A DNA stretch of 64,000 nucleotides from Gracilaria vermiculophylla (taxonomy: Eukaryota; Rhodophyta; Florideophyceae; Gracilariales; Gracilariaceae). This document shows positions 18,879-29,260 of this stretch, one piece after another. Position 1 is the first letter of the stretch. Every line of letters starts with the position of its first letter. A model generated the notes under the pieces. That model saw only the letters and a list, made by a program, of their open reading frames with translations, was not told where the DNA came from and ran no database searches. The DNA is taken from assembly GCA_019155205.2 (NCBI GenBank), contig JAHNZQ020003146.1, positions 1,309,537 to 1,373,536 of the forward strand, given 5' to 3'. A program made the position numbers and the translations under genes.

Positions 18879-20220
18879 TTGTCGGAATATGGGCACTTCT
18901 ATTTTGGTGAGAGCGATGCAGGCCGAGCTCGATCCGTCCAGAGGAGAGGTTCAGAAATTTGGTGCGAGTTTCGTTGGGATCCACAGCACGAGAGAAACAA
19001 CTGTAGCTTTTATGGGCTCTTTCGCAATCAAAGGTCTTCGGTGTAAGGGACAGTGGCGCATCTGTCCACAAACCCAGCACAAGCACTGCGTGCGGTTGAA
19101 GGACCGGGAAAAACATTTCGGAATATAGTCAAGTTTTCAGGTTTCGGATGTGCAAACTCGGCACTGTATAGTGTGCACCCAAGACGGAAGCGGCAAACTG
19201 ATGGATGAGGACACATGTACAGTAAAGTAGGAGAGAACTTCTATCGGGTGGAAAACTGTCGTCCTGGACGTTCTGTGCTTTTCTCGACTCATATCGAACA
19301 ATTCCCCTTCCCCGCGTGGGACTGAATCCTATTCCAATACAGATGTTGGACCGTGCTTCAGAGTTAAATGGGGTGCATTGGCATTCCATTACCTTACCAG
19401 GCCCGCCTAAGTTTTCCTAAAGTTCATGTATGGTTTGATGTATTCACACTGCAGAGACTATGATCGAGGGACCAATGATTCTACTTACCTACGTGCGAAG
19501 TTTAAACTGGACCTGACTCTTGAGAACGTATCCCCTAGATAATATGCAGTTTGCCCATGGTTTTCTGCCGTCGCTCAAACCGAAATTCGATCCCCAGTTT
19601 TGGAAATCACTTATTGTACGAACACCGTTGCGGTTGTTGGGACCATTTTTCCGAGCATTCTAACGTGTTCTGGGGCTACAGCGTCGGCCCCGCGGACTAA
19701 CACTCGTTCTAATGAAAATGGTTTACGATTGTCGTGGATCGAATTCGAGATGTTTCTCACCCGCAGGAGACATATCCTTCATTGGTCAGCTTTAGGGCTC
19801 ACTGTTGTTCTTCGTCAACCCCGTCGACACTCATGCCTCTTGCAACCTTAAACATCTTACAGGCAGGAGAAACAAATTTCAAATCAATCATGTCACATGG
19901 TCAGCTTCTGGGCTCGTGGTACTTCTTTTCTTAAACTGTCGGCCCTCTTGCAACTTGCGATCCTGAACATTTTACCTTAAAGCCGGCATCTGGTAAAGTA
20001 GGTCAGATGTTTCATGATTGAAAGCACTGGCATCAAAAATGTGTTTTACAAACATCTGAATCCGCCGTGGGGGCATCTTTGCGCTTTTCATATCTCCTGT
20101 GCGCACTGTACACTTCAGATGCTATTGCCTTGGATAAACTTCTCACAGGAAGCCCTTTTTTTTGTTTTCGTCGCCACCTCTGTATGTTATTAAAAGCGGT
20201 ACTGCATTCAAAGTACGACT
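18879..20220. other. Intergenic, includes a diverged direct repeat
   Basis: About 1.3 kb without a supported gene. It begins with the upstream region of adenosine kinase. The only structure seen is a diverged tandem copy described separately. Confidence 0.4.
19784..19975. repeat. Diverged direct repeat, two copies 115 bp apart
   Basis: Copy 1 is about 19784-19860 and copy 2 about 19899-19975. Both start GGTCAGCTT, continue with GGGCTC, share CTCTTGCAAC, and end AACATCTTAC versus AACATTTTAC. Identity is partial with small gaps, so the duplication is old. Confidence 0.5.
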
Positions 20221-21494
20221 CTCAGAGACACTGTACAACCTTCGCCGACACTAAGCGTGGTTACACCAAATGGATTTGAATCTAAAATCTTTAACGCCGT
20301 GTGTGACTTTGAGTTTGCCGTGGAAAAGCTTTCACCAGACCTAAAACTAGACCAATACCCGCACACTGATTCAGGACGAGCGTCTGTATTGCGCAATGTG
20401 CGAAGTGCAGGGTTTATATCTTTCGCCGAGTAGGATCACGCCGAAGTTTGTGCATTTCTTTTCTTTACAAACCCAAAGCTATTGTTCAGAGCATGTTGTC
20501 GATTTGCTGGGGGTTCAGAGTTTCTTATCGTCCTGCATCAAAAGTGGCGACCATCTTTCGAGCTTTATGCGCATGATATGTGGGAGTATACGAGCAGAGA
20601 TGCAGTATTGTTCGGCCATTGGTTGTTTTTGTTGTCTGATGATCATCGCTCTCCTAAGCAGGAAATGGGAAAAGTGTTGTTCAGTACAATGCTTTTGTCT
20701 GGTTCAATCTCCGAAAATGATTGTGCAAGTGTTGCAGGGGCTCTAATCTCATACCCTCTAGAAAACACTTTGGCTCGTGAACATGAACAAGAGATCAACC
20801 AAATCTCCATGTCTTTGGAGCCGTGTGAAGTTGGTTGTTTTGTAGAATTCTTCTCTTACACCGTGCAGTTGAGCGATCTTTGTGCAAATGTAATTATCGT
20901 GATCCGGAAAGTGTTTTGAACAAGAGTGTATGTGTAGATGACAGCAAAGAAGGTGAACTGGGCACGATCATATTATCAGATGACTTGGATAAAAAATACG
21001 CCACAGCAATCTTTCGACGAATCTTGGAGCGTCATCATCAAGATGCGGTCAATTGCGAGCGAAGATGGAGTCAAGAAAACAGGGATGATTTCCTTGGAAG
21101 TGCATGTGAATATGTATTTTGTGAAGAAATATATATTGAGATTTATCAGAACTTCCATCACGGGAAGAGGCCCAAAGTGGAACAACGAAATCCGAGACCG
21201 GTTACAGATATGGAGATGAGAACTAATATTGCTCGTTTACCGGGTAGCGACCACAGGCCATGCTTTTCAAACTATGTTGGGTGCGTGGATCCTTTTTGTC
21301 GTCAGGCTATGAGAAAGGAATGTTCCAATGTGTCGTGTAAATTGCATTGTGTTCAACTGGGATATCACAAATGTAAGGCCCATCGGTTTTACAAACCTCA
21401 CTTGGGACCAAATTATCAGCCTCGGAGGGGTATTAACTTCCTTCCGGAACATCTTCTTAGACGTGGGATGGGTCTGCCCGAGGTACATTATTAG
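20221..21494 (+). pseudogene. Degraded ORF of unknown family
   Basis: One plus-strand frame reads as protein from about 20221 to 20919, with one in-frame TAG near 20431 (after AGFISFAE) and normal composition on both sides (HQKWRPSFELYAHDMWEYTS). It ends near 20919. A second frame, from about 20877 to 21494, then reads through to a Cys/His-rich end (CVDPFCRQAMRKECSNVSCK, HKCKAHRFYKPHLGPNYQP). A third frame is also open between 20938 and 21219. This pattern fits a gene broken by a stop and a frameshift, or a spliced gene whose junctions I cannot place. No family was recognised; a mobile-element origin is possible because of the Cys/His motif, but this is not shown. Confidence 0.35.
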
Positions 21495-21918
21495 AAATAT
21501 GCGGTAAACATTGTGTTACAGCGTTCAGCATTTATCAAGCCTCTGGTATCTGTTCACCGGACGACAAAAAGGCGAAATAGAGGCTGTTTCAATGAGTGTC
21601 GCCCGTGATGTTCTCACATACACTGCGTGATTGAGTGATATGCGAGCAAAATGAAACATCTGCTTGCTTGATACGAAAAGAACGCTGTCTATGAATGTAC
21701 CCGGAGGCCAGAGTAAGGTAGAGGATGATCTACGAAGTACATATATTCATTCTTTGGATTAGCAAATTCTAGATGAGAAACAGTACTGTACAGAGACTGC
21801 ATTATGATGGACACCGCAAGGACCAATGCACACGAAAATGAGCGTTAATCACCTCTCCTTGTAAGGCTCAGTGCATCAGATCACGCTCCAAAGATGTCCG
21901 ATCAGAACTAACTTGAAA

Positions 21919-23223
21919 TCAAATTTGGATTCTTGCCACGACCGGCAAATGGTCGCTGCAGGATGCTCGTTTCTGCGCAGCGTGTTTGTGTCCACTCTGC
22001 CCAAGACTTTGACGGCGCCCCCCAAAATCAAAGCACCATGCGTCCTTTACTCTTTTCCTGGAGCCTTCGGAAATCCATATGTTATCGTACCATTGGTTTC
22101 CAATCGTTGTTGCCGATTGTATTGTGTCGTAAGGGTGCCACTGTAGCCCGGTCCCCATCGGCGGCCTCACCAATTCGACAAGCGCTGCTTCTCTCAAAGG
22201 AGTGAATGCAACAGAATCTGAGTTCATGTTGAAGTCTCCGAGAACAATAATCGTATCATTGATCAACTCATTTTGAAGAAGCTGGCGAAGCTTCCGTACA
22301 ATCGCAGCAACTGCCGCAATTTCCTCCCGCGGATCTACCTGATCGAGATGTACGTTTATCAAAGCTACATATTCATCGCTCCTTTCGCTCGTGCCGAACA
22401 GTATTACCTCAGGCACACGTTTGAAAGGCAAAGCGGTGAGAAGACTTTCCAATTGCCTTACACCCCGATATTCGAAAAACTTGTCTAACCGATATATAGT
22501 TGCCAACCCTGTCCCTGACCTGTCATCATCTCCGTAAGCCTCGCAAGAACGCCATACTACTCCTGATTTTTCCCGCAAACGATCACATAAATCATCAGCG
22601 ACTCCTTCACATACTTCTTGCAGAGAAACAATATCTGTTCGGGCATCAGTGATGAATCGGAAAAGGTGGTCAACTTTCTCCTCGTATCGATCGCTATAAA
22701 CTGACATTCTACCCGCATTCCACGATGATAAGACAATCTCTTCCTTTAATTGTTGTTCCTTATGATCGACAGGTGATGTAACTTTGCGCAGAAGTGAAGG
22801 ATGAACGTATGGTCTTGCTCTCGTTGGGCGCAACGAGCGCTTCGATGCTGATGTTTCGAAAGAAAGGACCAAATGTTGCTCAGTGCATGCTTGCTCTAAT
22901 TTTGAGAACCTGACCCCTTTGACGCGTCTATCAAAGTCGGCAGCCCCCTGAAAGTTACCATTGAGCGCTCTCTCCGTGGTAATCTTGTTCAGGGTTCTTA
23001 TTCCGATCCCATGAACAACGTGCAAATCGTTCCAAAGCTCTTCGTCAGTCGCGGTATTGAGTCGCACATGCTTTCGACGGATTACAGCAGCGGGAGACGG
23101 TATCAGCGAATCTAAAGATCGCTGCGTTCGTCGCTCGAAGTCCAAAAGAACTGAAGCCGAGTCTCTCTGACCGAGGTGTTCATATGTCGGGACACATGTT
23201 GGAGATGGGCATTTGGGAGGCAT
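21919..23223 (-). CDS. EEPD1-like endonuclease/exonuclease/phosphatase with HhH motif
   Basis: 434 residues. A helix-hairpin-helix DNA-binding region lies near residues 55-115 (RLNTATDEELWNDLHVVHG, IGIRTLNKI). From about residue 165 runs a DNase I-like (EEP) domain with the expected metal and catalytic blocks: LSSWNAG, DIVSLQEVCEGV, LINVHLDQ, VLGDFNMNSDS, and CSDHLPVVARI at the end. The order HhH then EEP matches animal EEPD1, which acts at stalled replication forks. DNA cleavage or repair is therefore likely (inference). ATG 23223 is the first of the frame. The gene stands alone, with repeat-rich or relic DNA on both sides. Confidence 0.82.
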   Translation of the reverse strand: MPPKCPSPTCVPTYEHLGQRDSASVLLDFERRTQRSLDSLIPSPAAVIRRKHVRLNTATDEELWNDLHVVHGIGIRTLNKITTERALNGNFQGAADFDRRVKGVRFSKLEQACTEQHLVLSFETSASKRSLRPTRARPYVHPSLLRKVTSPVDHKEQQLKEEIVLSSWNAGRMSVYSDRYEEKVDHLFRFITDARTDIVSLQEVCEGVADDLCDRLREKSGVVWRSCEAYGDDDRSGTGLATIYRLDKFFEYRGVRQLESLLTALPFKRVPEVILFGTSERSDEYVALINVHLDQVDPREEIAAVAAIVRKLRQLLQNELINDTIIVLGDFNMNSDSVAFTPLREAALVELVRPPMGTGLQWHPYDTIQSATTIGNQWYDNIWISEGSRKRVKDAWCFDFGGRRQSLGQSGHKHAAQKRASCSDHLPVVARIQI

Positions 23224-23458
23224 AAATGCTATTCAGTGCTGCGTTTCATAGCAGAATGCGAGTGATTGTGTGAAATGTACTCGAGAGCTTCCAAAGAACG
23301 CAGGGACAGGGACAGGCTACACCACTGAAAAGGACGGCGCGCAATGTTCCCCTTGCTGCTCAGCGCGTTAGCTGGTTAAAATGGCGTAAATGGACATCTG
23401 ACGCTCACGCTCCCTTGCGGCATGTTCAGTCACATTTTGGGCAAGTGTCGCTCGCTTG

Positions 23459-24316
23459 TCAGGCCAGAAACCCGTTGCAAGCCCGGGGTCGCGAGTCTCC
23501 CCCGCTACAGACTCCGCAGACGGCATCTCGTTGGCAACGGATATGCGCACGGTTAAGGCCGTGGCCAATGAACGCAAATTGCGTCGTGCTACACCTGTCC
23601 ATTCGCTGGGCGCTGTCCAACACTCTTGATGACGGCATTGTGGTCCCCGCTGAGGCTGTGACGCACGTGCTCGAAGAACCATGACATGCAACCGTGGTGC
23701 AAATCTCTGTTGGTTGCGAGCAGTTTTCGAAATTCGACACGTTGCTGTTTCGATTGCTTGAGCTGACCTCGGCGAATAAGGTACATTCAAACATCACGAT
23801 GATTAAGCGCAGCGTATTCTCGTGCGCAGAATACTTTTTTTTCACCGTCTGTAAGTGGCAGACTGTCGATGGCGGGCCCGTGGTTTGTCGCAGCGGTACA
23901 TGCTGCGACTGAGGCGGCTCGACCGGCACGGGGCTGAGGTGAAGTAGCTGCGGAAGCCGGCGTCGGCGTTCGACTGCCAGCAACCGTGCCAAGTCTTCCG
24001 ATTCAAAGCAATCCCATTGTCGTAGCCACTTGCCAGGATGTCCCTTTCATCCCTTGTCCCACCTGGCCAGTTTGTTGAGCAGCTCCTTCACAGGCAGTCG
24101 ATCAGCAGCTTCCTTCCAGTTAAGTTCTTTTTCCGAGAATGTGACAAATTTCAGGGCGAGCATCGCGGGCACGATTTCATCTCGCCAGGCAGGAAAGCCG
24201 GAGCCGTCTACGGCGTTTGCTCGCGTGAGCAAGCGCCGAACAGCCGTCTGCGCGTCGGTACGGGTCGCGCAGGAGGGGCTTGCAAGAGAAGACACGCCCA
24301 TCGCCCCGGCCGTCAA
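23459..24316 (-). pseudogene. Broken minus-strand ORF of unknown family
   Basis: Two stretches in the same minus-strand frame, about 24316-24047 and 23992-23459, both look protein-like and are separated by a stop (LLNKLARWDKG, stop, then KWLRQWDCFESEDLARLL). The first has an ordinary amphipathic make-up (FSEKELNWKEAADRLPVKEL). The second ends Cys-rich (RCQRDAVCGVCSGGD). There is no good ATG upstream. It may be a decayed gene or mobile-element remnant, or exons of an unplaced gene. No family was recognised. Confidence 0.3.
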
Positions 24317-24473
24317 CGTGCCAGCGTTCCATCACGTGGAGATCAGGCAGCCAGCGAAGCAATATGAAGAGCCGGTCAGCAGCATTCCACGAGCCAATAT
24401 CTGCTGCATAGATAAAACAAACGAAGAAAAGCCGGGAAGGCTGGTTTCTAGCAAGGTATGCTATAATCAGCCC

Positions 24474-24520
24474 TGTTAGCAGTAGAGTAAAACCCAGAGG
24501 GTTTTACTCTACTGCTAACA
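24474..24520. repeat. Perfect 22-bp inverted repeat with 3-nt loop
   Basis: TGTTAGCAGTAGAGTAAAAC followed by CC, then AGA, then the exact reverse complement ending CTACTGCTAACA. The arms are 24474-24495 and 24499-24520. The bases just outside do not pair, so the edges are sharp. Such a short-loop perfect stem could be a foldback element, a miniature transposon scar or an RNA hairpin. Confidence 0.9.
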
Positions 24521-25147
24521 CGCTTGCAAGCACACGTCTCTTTGAAACCATCTGGTTCTCCTACAGCGTACTTGCACCTTGCATGAACAACAGAAGCGCT
24601 CCCGAGCTCCACGCTACGGAGGTGCGTCTGAGCACCGCATATCTCTAAGAAATATCAAGAGATACGCTTCCCAGACGCACGGGCGCAGTGACCTTCCTTT
24701 ACAGAATCAATCGCCTGTTGTCAACAACATCCATACGTAATTTTGCGTGATGACGCGACCTCATACCTTATTATTAAGTCAAACTGACCTCGTACAGTAT
24801 CAGGTCAGCGCACCGGTCCGGTAGACACTAGGAAATGTGTCTGGTTAGTTTTTTTGTTGTATATGTTGCGTGCAACAATCACTTTACATGTGTACGGGAA
24901 ACTGATAGATATGGTAGAAGCCTTTCGCATCCTCCATACGTTCTCGTTGGTCAGAAAACTGGGCAGCGCATGTTTCCGCTCAAGAAGCTCCTTGCGCTCT
25001 GGACTTTGCAGTATTTCCTGTTTAAGTCCGTGGGAGACTGAAACCGTTCATAAGAGAAACATCCATCCACCATTGACATCACCCATCACCTAACTTTCTT
25101 CGTAAATCGGAAACGACAATAATCCCGAAGAGCCGAGTCCGACGCCC
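24521..25147. other. Intergenic with a second hairpin
   Basis: This stretch runs from the perfect hairpin to the start of the orphan gene at 25148. It holds the imperfect hairpin listed separately. No coding sequence is supported. Confidence 0.4.
24622..24680. repeat. Imperfect 59-nt hairpin
   Basis: Outer arms GTGCGTCTG (24622-24630) and CAGACGCAC (24672-24680) pair perfectly. Inner arms TATCTCT (24640-24646) and AGAGATA (24658-24664) pair perfectly around an 11-nt loop. The internal loop between them is unpaired apart from two bases. The length and shape are like a small structured RNA or a foldback repeat. Confidence 0.6.
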
Positions 25148-26191
25148 ATGGCTTTGCCTGACTTCAGAAACGGTCTGGTTGAGATTCGATATCATCACGT
25201 TGATGAGGACATTCATAACATCTCACAACTAACATCCGATATGATTGAAGTTCATGAAGGTCGCACCTATGATCGTCCAACTTACGCACTTTCCTACAAA
25301 TTTCGTCGCGAAGAAGGCTCTGGTATATTTTCTGCCGTCCAGAAATCAATCATCAAGACGTTTGTGATGCGTGTTTGTGAGTTGCAACGCGTACATTCAG
25401 ATTCCGCTGTTGTCTTGTGGGTGGACAAAGTATACACCAAGAACACTCCAAACGGCCAGTTGGAACAGGTCGAATGGTACATGCATGGGCTTATGCCCTA
25501 CACGCGTTTTGACTGCGTTCGTATCGACGACTTCCAGCACCGAGAATCGAGAAATTATAGCGGTTGGATGCGTATCGAGGCTGCGGTGGCTAACAAAGTG
25601 GGTCGAGTCATCACCTTTGACCGCAATTTCAGATATGACAACTATCTTTTCATTCCAGGAGTTCGAACCGAAGATCCTGCGAAGCTCCTCAGGCGTGCCT
25701 GTGAACAAATTGACGAGCAGGAAGAAAGCTTTATTATGAGCGGCGAGTTTTATTTCAAACGAGAAAAGGGGTTGCTTAAAAACGTGTTGCACCCAGACAC
25801 ATTTTGCAAGCCAAACGCCGTTCCCAAAATAATGGCTGAGGAGTGGAACACTTTTCCACATATGTGCGGATGGTCAGAGGAAGCCTGTCTGCAGAATTAC
25901 AGGTTAAAGAAAGACATATTTGGAAACGTGAACTGGACGGTGGTTTCGTCAGCTGGTCGATATTGTTTTGCATCTGCCCCCCTTTCGAATCACATGAGAG
26001 TTGTTGTTGATCTTGGAAACAATCGATGCACAGACAGGGAGCTTATTCATGTGTACGCTTTCATGATTTCTTCCATGTCTCGTCAGCAATTTGAGACCAC
26101 ATTCTCAGCGAATGATCGTGTTGTTAGACGTAGAGAGCCTGATGAAATCAAAGTTGTATCAAAAAATAATCTACATTTGAACTTTGCGTAA
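25148..26191 (+). CDS. Hypothetical protein, possibly HET-like
   Basis: 347 residues, no signal peptide or membrane helix, so probably cytosolic. I do not recognise the family with confidence. The block VVLWVDKVYTKNTPNGQLEQ, then MHGLMPYTRFDCVRI, then NYSGWMRIEAAVANK loosely recalls the order seen in HET-type domains (WVD, then M-x-x-Y, then R-x-W-x-R-x-E). The Arg before Trp and a C-I-N-Q motif are missing, so this is only a weak resemblance. The C-terminal part has no visible motif. ATG 25148 is the first of the frame, in the context CCCATGG. An AATAAA lies about 80 bp after the stop. Confidence 0.72.
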   Translation: MALPDFRNGLVEIRYHHVDEDIHNISQLTSDMIEVHEGRTYDRPTYALSYKFRREEGSGIFSAVQKSIIKTFVMRVCELQRVHSDSAVVLWVDKVYTKNTPNGQLEQVEWYMHGLMPYTRFDCVRIDDFQHRESRNYSGWMRIEAAVANKVGRVITFDRNFRYDNYLFIPGVRTEDPAKLLRRACEQIDEQEESFIMSGEFYFKREKGLLKNVLHPDTFCKPNAVPKIMAEEWNTFPHMCGWSEEACLQNYRLKKDIFGNVNWTVVSSAGRYCFASAPLSNHMRVVVDLGNNRCTDRELIHVYAFMISSMSRQQFETTFSANDRVVRRREPDEIKVVSKNNLHLNFA

Positions 26192-27053
26192 ATCCATCGC
26201 TTATATGGGTCTTGTCATTCAAAACTCAAACTGATCATGCTCGAGGACTGACAACTGTTAGCAGTCTATTCAATAAACTGGAAGATCAAAGGAAGGCTTG
26301 AGCTGTTTCCGTATCCATATCAAGGGTGATAGCTGCTGAGCCCATTTTGGGAAGGACATTCAGACGTTTTTTCAATGTTCTCCATTTCCCGGAAACAAAC
26401 GACTTTCAGTGCTATTGGGCAGATTGCGCTTCATTAACATGTGTTTTGCGGTTTTCGTTTCGATACAACTTAGAAGCCCCTCTTCAGCCTCTTCTTCTTC
26501 TCAGGGACCCATGAGTTATGGGGGTCCATCCATTCCACTGGGAACACGAGTTACGGAATTCGTTCCCTTCATGTATCTGTGCATCACTTACGAATGAGGG
26601 TAGTCAGTTATAGCTAACGAAGAGCCCCGCGCTTAAGAACGACAGGGCCAAAACTCTTGCTTACTGTTTTTGGCCTTCCCAAAGCAAGAAAATGACCTTT
26701 GCTTCTCCCATCTTGAAATCAGGGGGGCAGACTGTAATAAACGTGAGAAAGAAGAAGAACAGCTTCCACAACTGAGACGAGAAAAAGTCAGATTCCAGAA
26801 CAACAATTTGACCCTTCTAAGAATATTAGAAGCCAAACGATCATCAGCAGGCAGCGTCCTCATGGTCATCTTCGTGTATCAGGATACTTCCTAAATTGTG
26901 GGGTATGTCATCGTGCAAATGTAGAACCGCAGAAGCGTGGACATAAAAGTGACTCCACTCCCAGCCGTCTCATGCGCTCTGTCCTTCACCTCAGTTGGAG
27001 TGGTAACATATCTAACCCGTTTTCACCCATCTCTCTTATGTCTCACAACTCCT
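26192..27053. other. Intergenic
   Basis: 0.86 kb with the orphan gene's 3' region, including AATAAA near 26270. Short open frames on both strands have no recognisable content. Confidence 0.4.
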
Positions 27054-27822
27054 TCACTCAAGCTCACCCGTACAGACAGTTTTACCCTTCCACTCATCTC
27101 CCTCGTGCACCGTCAGAACTGTGGCGTTCAACCCCATCCACTGCACTGCGCTGTCGGGAGTGCGGCCATCGCTGCCCTCCATGTGTGCCAGAAAATCATA
27201 ACCACCGCCGCACAGTTTCTTTGTGGCCCTTTGGGGTTCGTTCTCATCCGAGCTACCATCATGTTCTCCGAAAGGACCCGCGGCTCGACCATAAATCACA
27301 CCAATCAAGATTCCATCGCATAATCATGTTTTTGCTTTGGGGCCATCGCCATCGCCATGGCCATCGCCATAGACATCACCATTCCACTCGATATCGTTCG
27401 CGCCACCGACATTCTACACGTCATGTACGTCGCAGACGCCGTCGACACCGTAGACGCCATCGGCATCACACACGCCATTTGTACCACCCACTCGATTATC
27501 TGGAGGACAGCCGCGATCGTTACGGTCGCGATTACTACTATCACTGTCATAGGCGGTACATTTAGCACTCTATCTAGAAGTAATGTGTGGCGCCCATGTC
27601 ATGCTGCACTGCTTGTTCGGGTTTGTATGCACATGTATATGTTACACACGTAAGTTCTGCACTTGCAAAATCGACAAAGAGACTCACAGGGACAAGAAAT
27701 AGCAATATGGCCCCGGCCGTCCACTTGCCTTGAATCACGGAAGCTACTGTGTCGCCGTCGTCGCCGTTTGGTTCTCCTTGGCCGACAAAACATGAGTGAT
27801 TCTTTGCATCGATGCGCTCGTT
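27054..27822 (-). CDS. Possible spliced secreted Gly/Asp-rich protein
   Basis: An upstream minus-strand frame (27822-27574) has a hydrophobic segment that resembles a signal peptide or anchor (AILLFLVPVSLFVDFASA) and ends at a stop. A second minus-strand frame (about 27563-27054) reads as Asp/Gly/Cys-rich protein (CPPDNRVGGTNGVCDADG; AAGPFGEHDGSSDENEPQ; GGGYDFLAHMEGSDGRTP) with two in-frame stops near 27424 and 27330. A possible acceptor, GCCTATGACAG, lies just upstream of the second frame. This fits two or three exons of a small secreted protein with introns over the stops, but I cannot fix the junctions, and no ATG was found upstream before the poly-G tract. Low confidence. Confidence 0.25.
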
Positions 27823-27834
27823 GAAAACGTTTTG

Positions 27835-27837
<3 letters not shown>

Positions 27838-27872
<35 letters not shown>

Positions 27873-27968
27873 GTTTTTTTTTTTTCCGTGTTTTCTTTGG
27901 CCAAAGCCCCCCTTTTGTGTTTTCAAATAAAATTTTTGGGGGGNNNNNNNNNNGGGTGGTGGGGGGGT

Positions 27969-27999
<31 letters not shown>

Positions 28000-28016
28000 G
28001 GGGGGGGGGGGGGGGG
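27838..28016. other. Assembly gap (10 N) within poly-G tracts
   Basis: Ten N at 27944-27953 sit between long G homopolymers (27838-27871 and 27957-28014). This is a scaffold or low-quality join, and the neighbouring G runs are probably sequencing artefact at least in part. Any frame through this region is unreliable. Confidence 0.9.
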
Positions 28017-29260
28017 AGGCGGGGAGGTTGTTTTCTTTCTTCACGTGTTTCATATGACAAAGCACTCACTTCTGGCTCTAAGATTAACAGTCTTGAGGGG
28101 TATGTGCTGCATGGGCTTGGACACTAGCAGCCGTCTGGGAGTGTTTGTTGCTTTTGACATGACTGTGCTTTGGGATTCGCATGGGAAATGCTTGTCGACC
28201 AGAATGTTACTCAAGGTGTCGTGGCTGCAGGCAGGGCTGCTGCCGATGCCTGTTTCGGATCTGCGAGCAACCGCAGCAACGCAGGTTGTGCAGATCTTTT
28301 GCATCATGACGTCGGCAGTGCTAATGATCGATAACAACGAAAGCATGATCGTTGTCAGTGTTGTAAATGCGTAGAATACACTTGTACAGTACTTGTACGA
28401 GCATTAACATGTTGTATTTTGAACAAGGAGGACATTTGCAAAGAGCCCTGCCAACGAGTACACTTGAAATAGAGCCAGTGAGGGATGCACAATATTTGGT
28501 GCCGAAGCCCGCTTTTGTTTGGCCCTACCTTGTTACTCGGGCGGGACCTGACGCTTTACGGGTGAGACCATGAAGAATGATATCACCGACGGACATAGTT
28601 ATAGTGGGTGTGTCGCCACACGTAAAATTTAGAGGAATGGATGAAACTGAGCAAAGGTTGGCACCCTTTTCGCTGCTCATATGAGAGGCGACACACCCAA
28701 ACGAGGACTCGTGTTCACATCAAAGGCCGTCGGCCGGTTGCGGAATCATGCAATTGCGGCTGATCGGGAGTTGTTCGTTCGCGGCGCCTCACTGGCTCAC
28801 GGAGTGTTCACCGTGCGTAGGCGCAAGGGCTTTACGATGGACACCAATGATGACGTGAAATCGGGTTGCAAGTTGTGGTGATGGGCGTGCGCCGGGAAGG
28901 CTTGACGGCTGCTCACGCTCGTCAAGCACGAGAGCGAAGGGGGGCTCGGGTGCTGACCGTCTGCAAAGCGCACACGCTGACGCGGCATAACAGGGCGGTG
29001 ATGGCGGACCGGCGGAGCCGCGCACGTGCCACCGCGCGGCGCTGGCGGGAGGTGGCACCCGCGGCGGGAGGGGCCCGGCCACGTGCGCAACGTAATGTTC
29101 CAAGGGCACCACCAATTAAAAATCTGCACATCGCTGGTTGGCAACGCGCCGCGCCGCGCTGCGTATGCTGCTGCTCCCTCTTCAGCGCCTCTCGCAATGT
29201 TGCCCGCACTTGATCGCCTGGCACCCTCTCAACGCCACCGCCGCCGCGCCCGGCGACGTC
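28017..29260. other. Intergenic with a 12-bp inverted repeat
   Basis: 1.2 kb between the gap and the acyltransferase. It contains the inverted repeat listed separately. From about 28880 the GC content rises, which may be the acyltransferase promoter. No gene is supported. Confidence 0.4.
28606..28698. repeat. 12-bp inverted repeat spaced 69 bp
   Basis: GGGTGTGTCGCC at 28606-28617 and its exact reverse complement GGCGACACACCC at 28687-28698. It may mark a small foldback element or the ends of a miniature repeat. Confidence 0.6.

Noticed and set aside
26972..27565. His/Arg-rich plus-strand ORF
   Set aside because: His/Arg repeats arise from reading the complement of a GATGGC-rich stretch; no motif or start.
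27574..28065. Poly-Pro/poly-Gly ORFs across the N gap
   Set aside because: They are translations of poly-G artefact and N.
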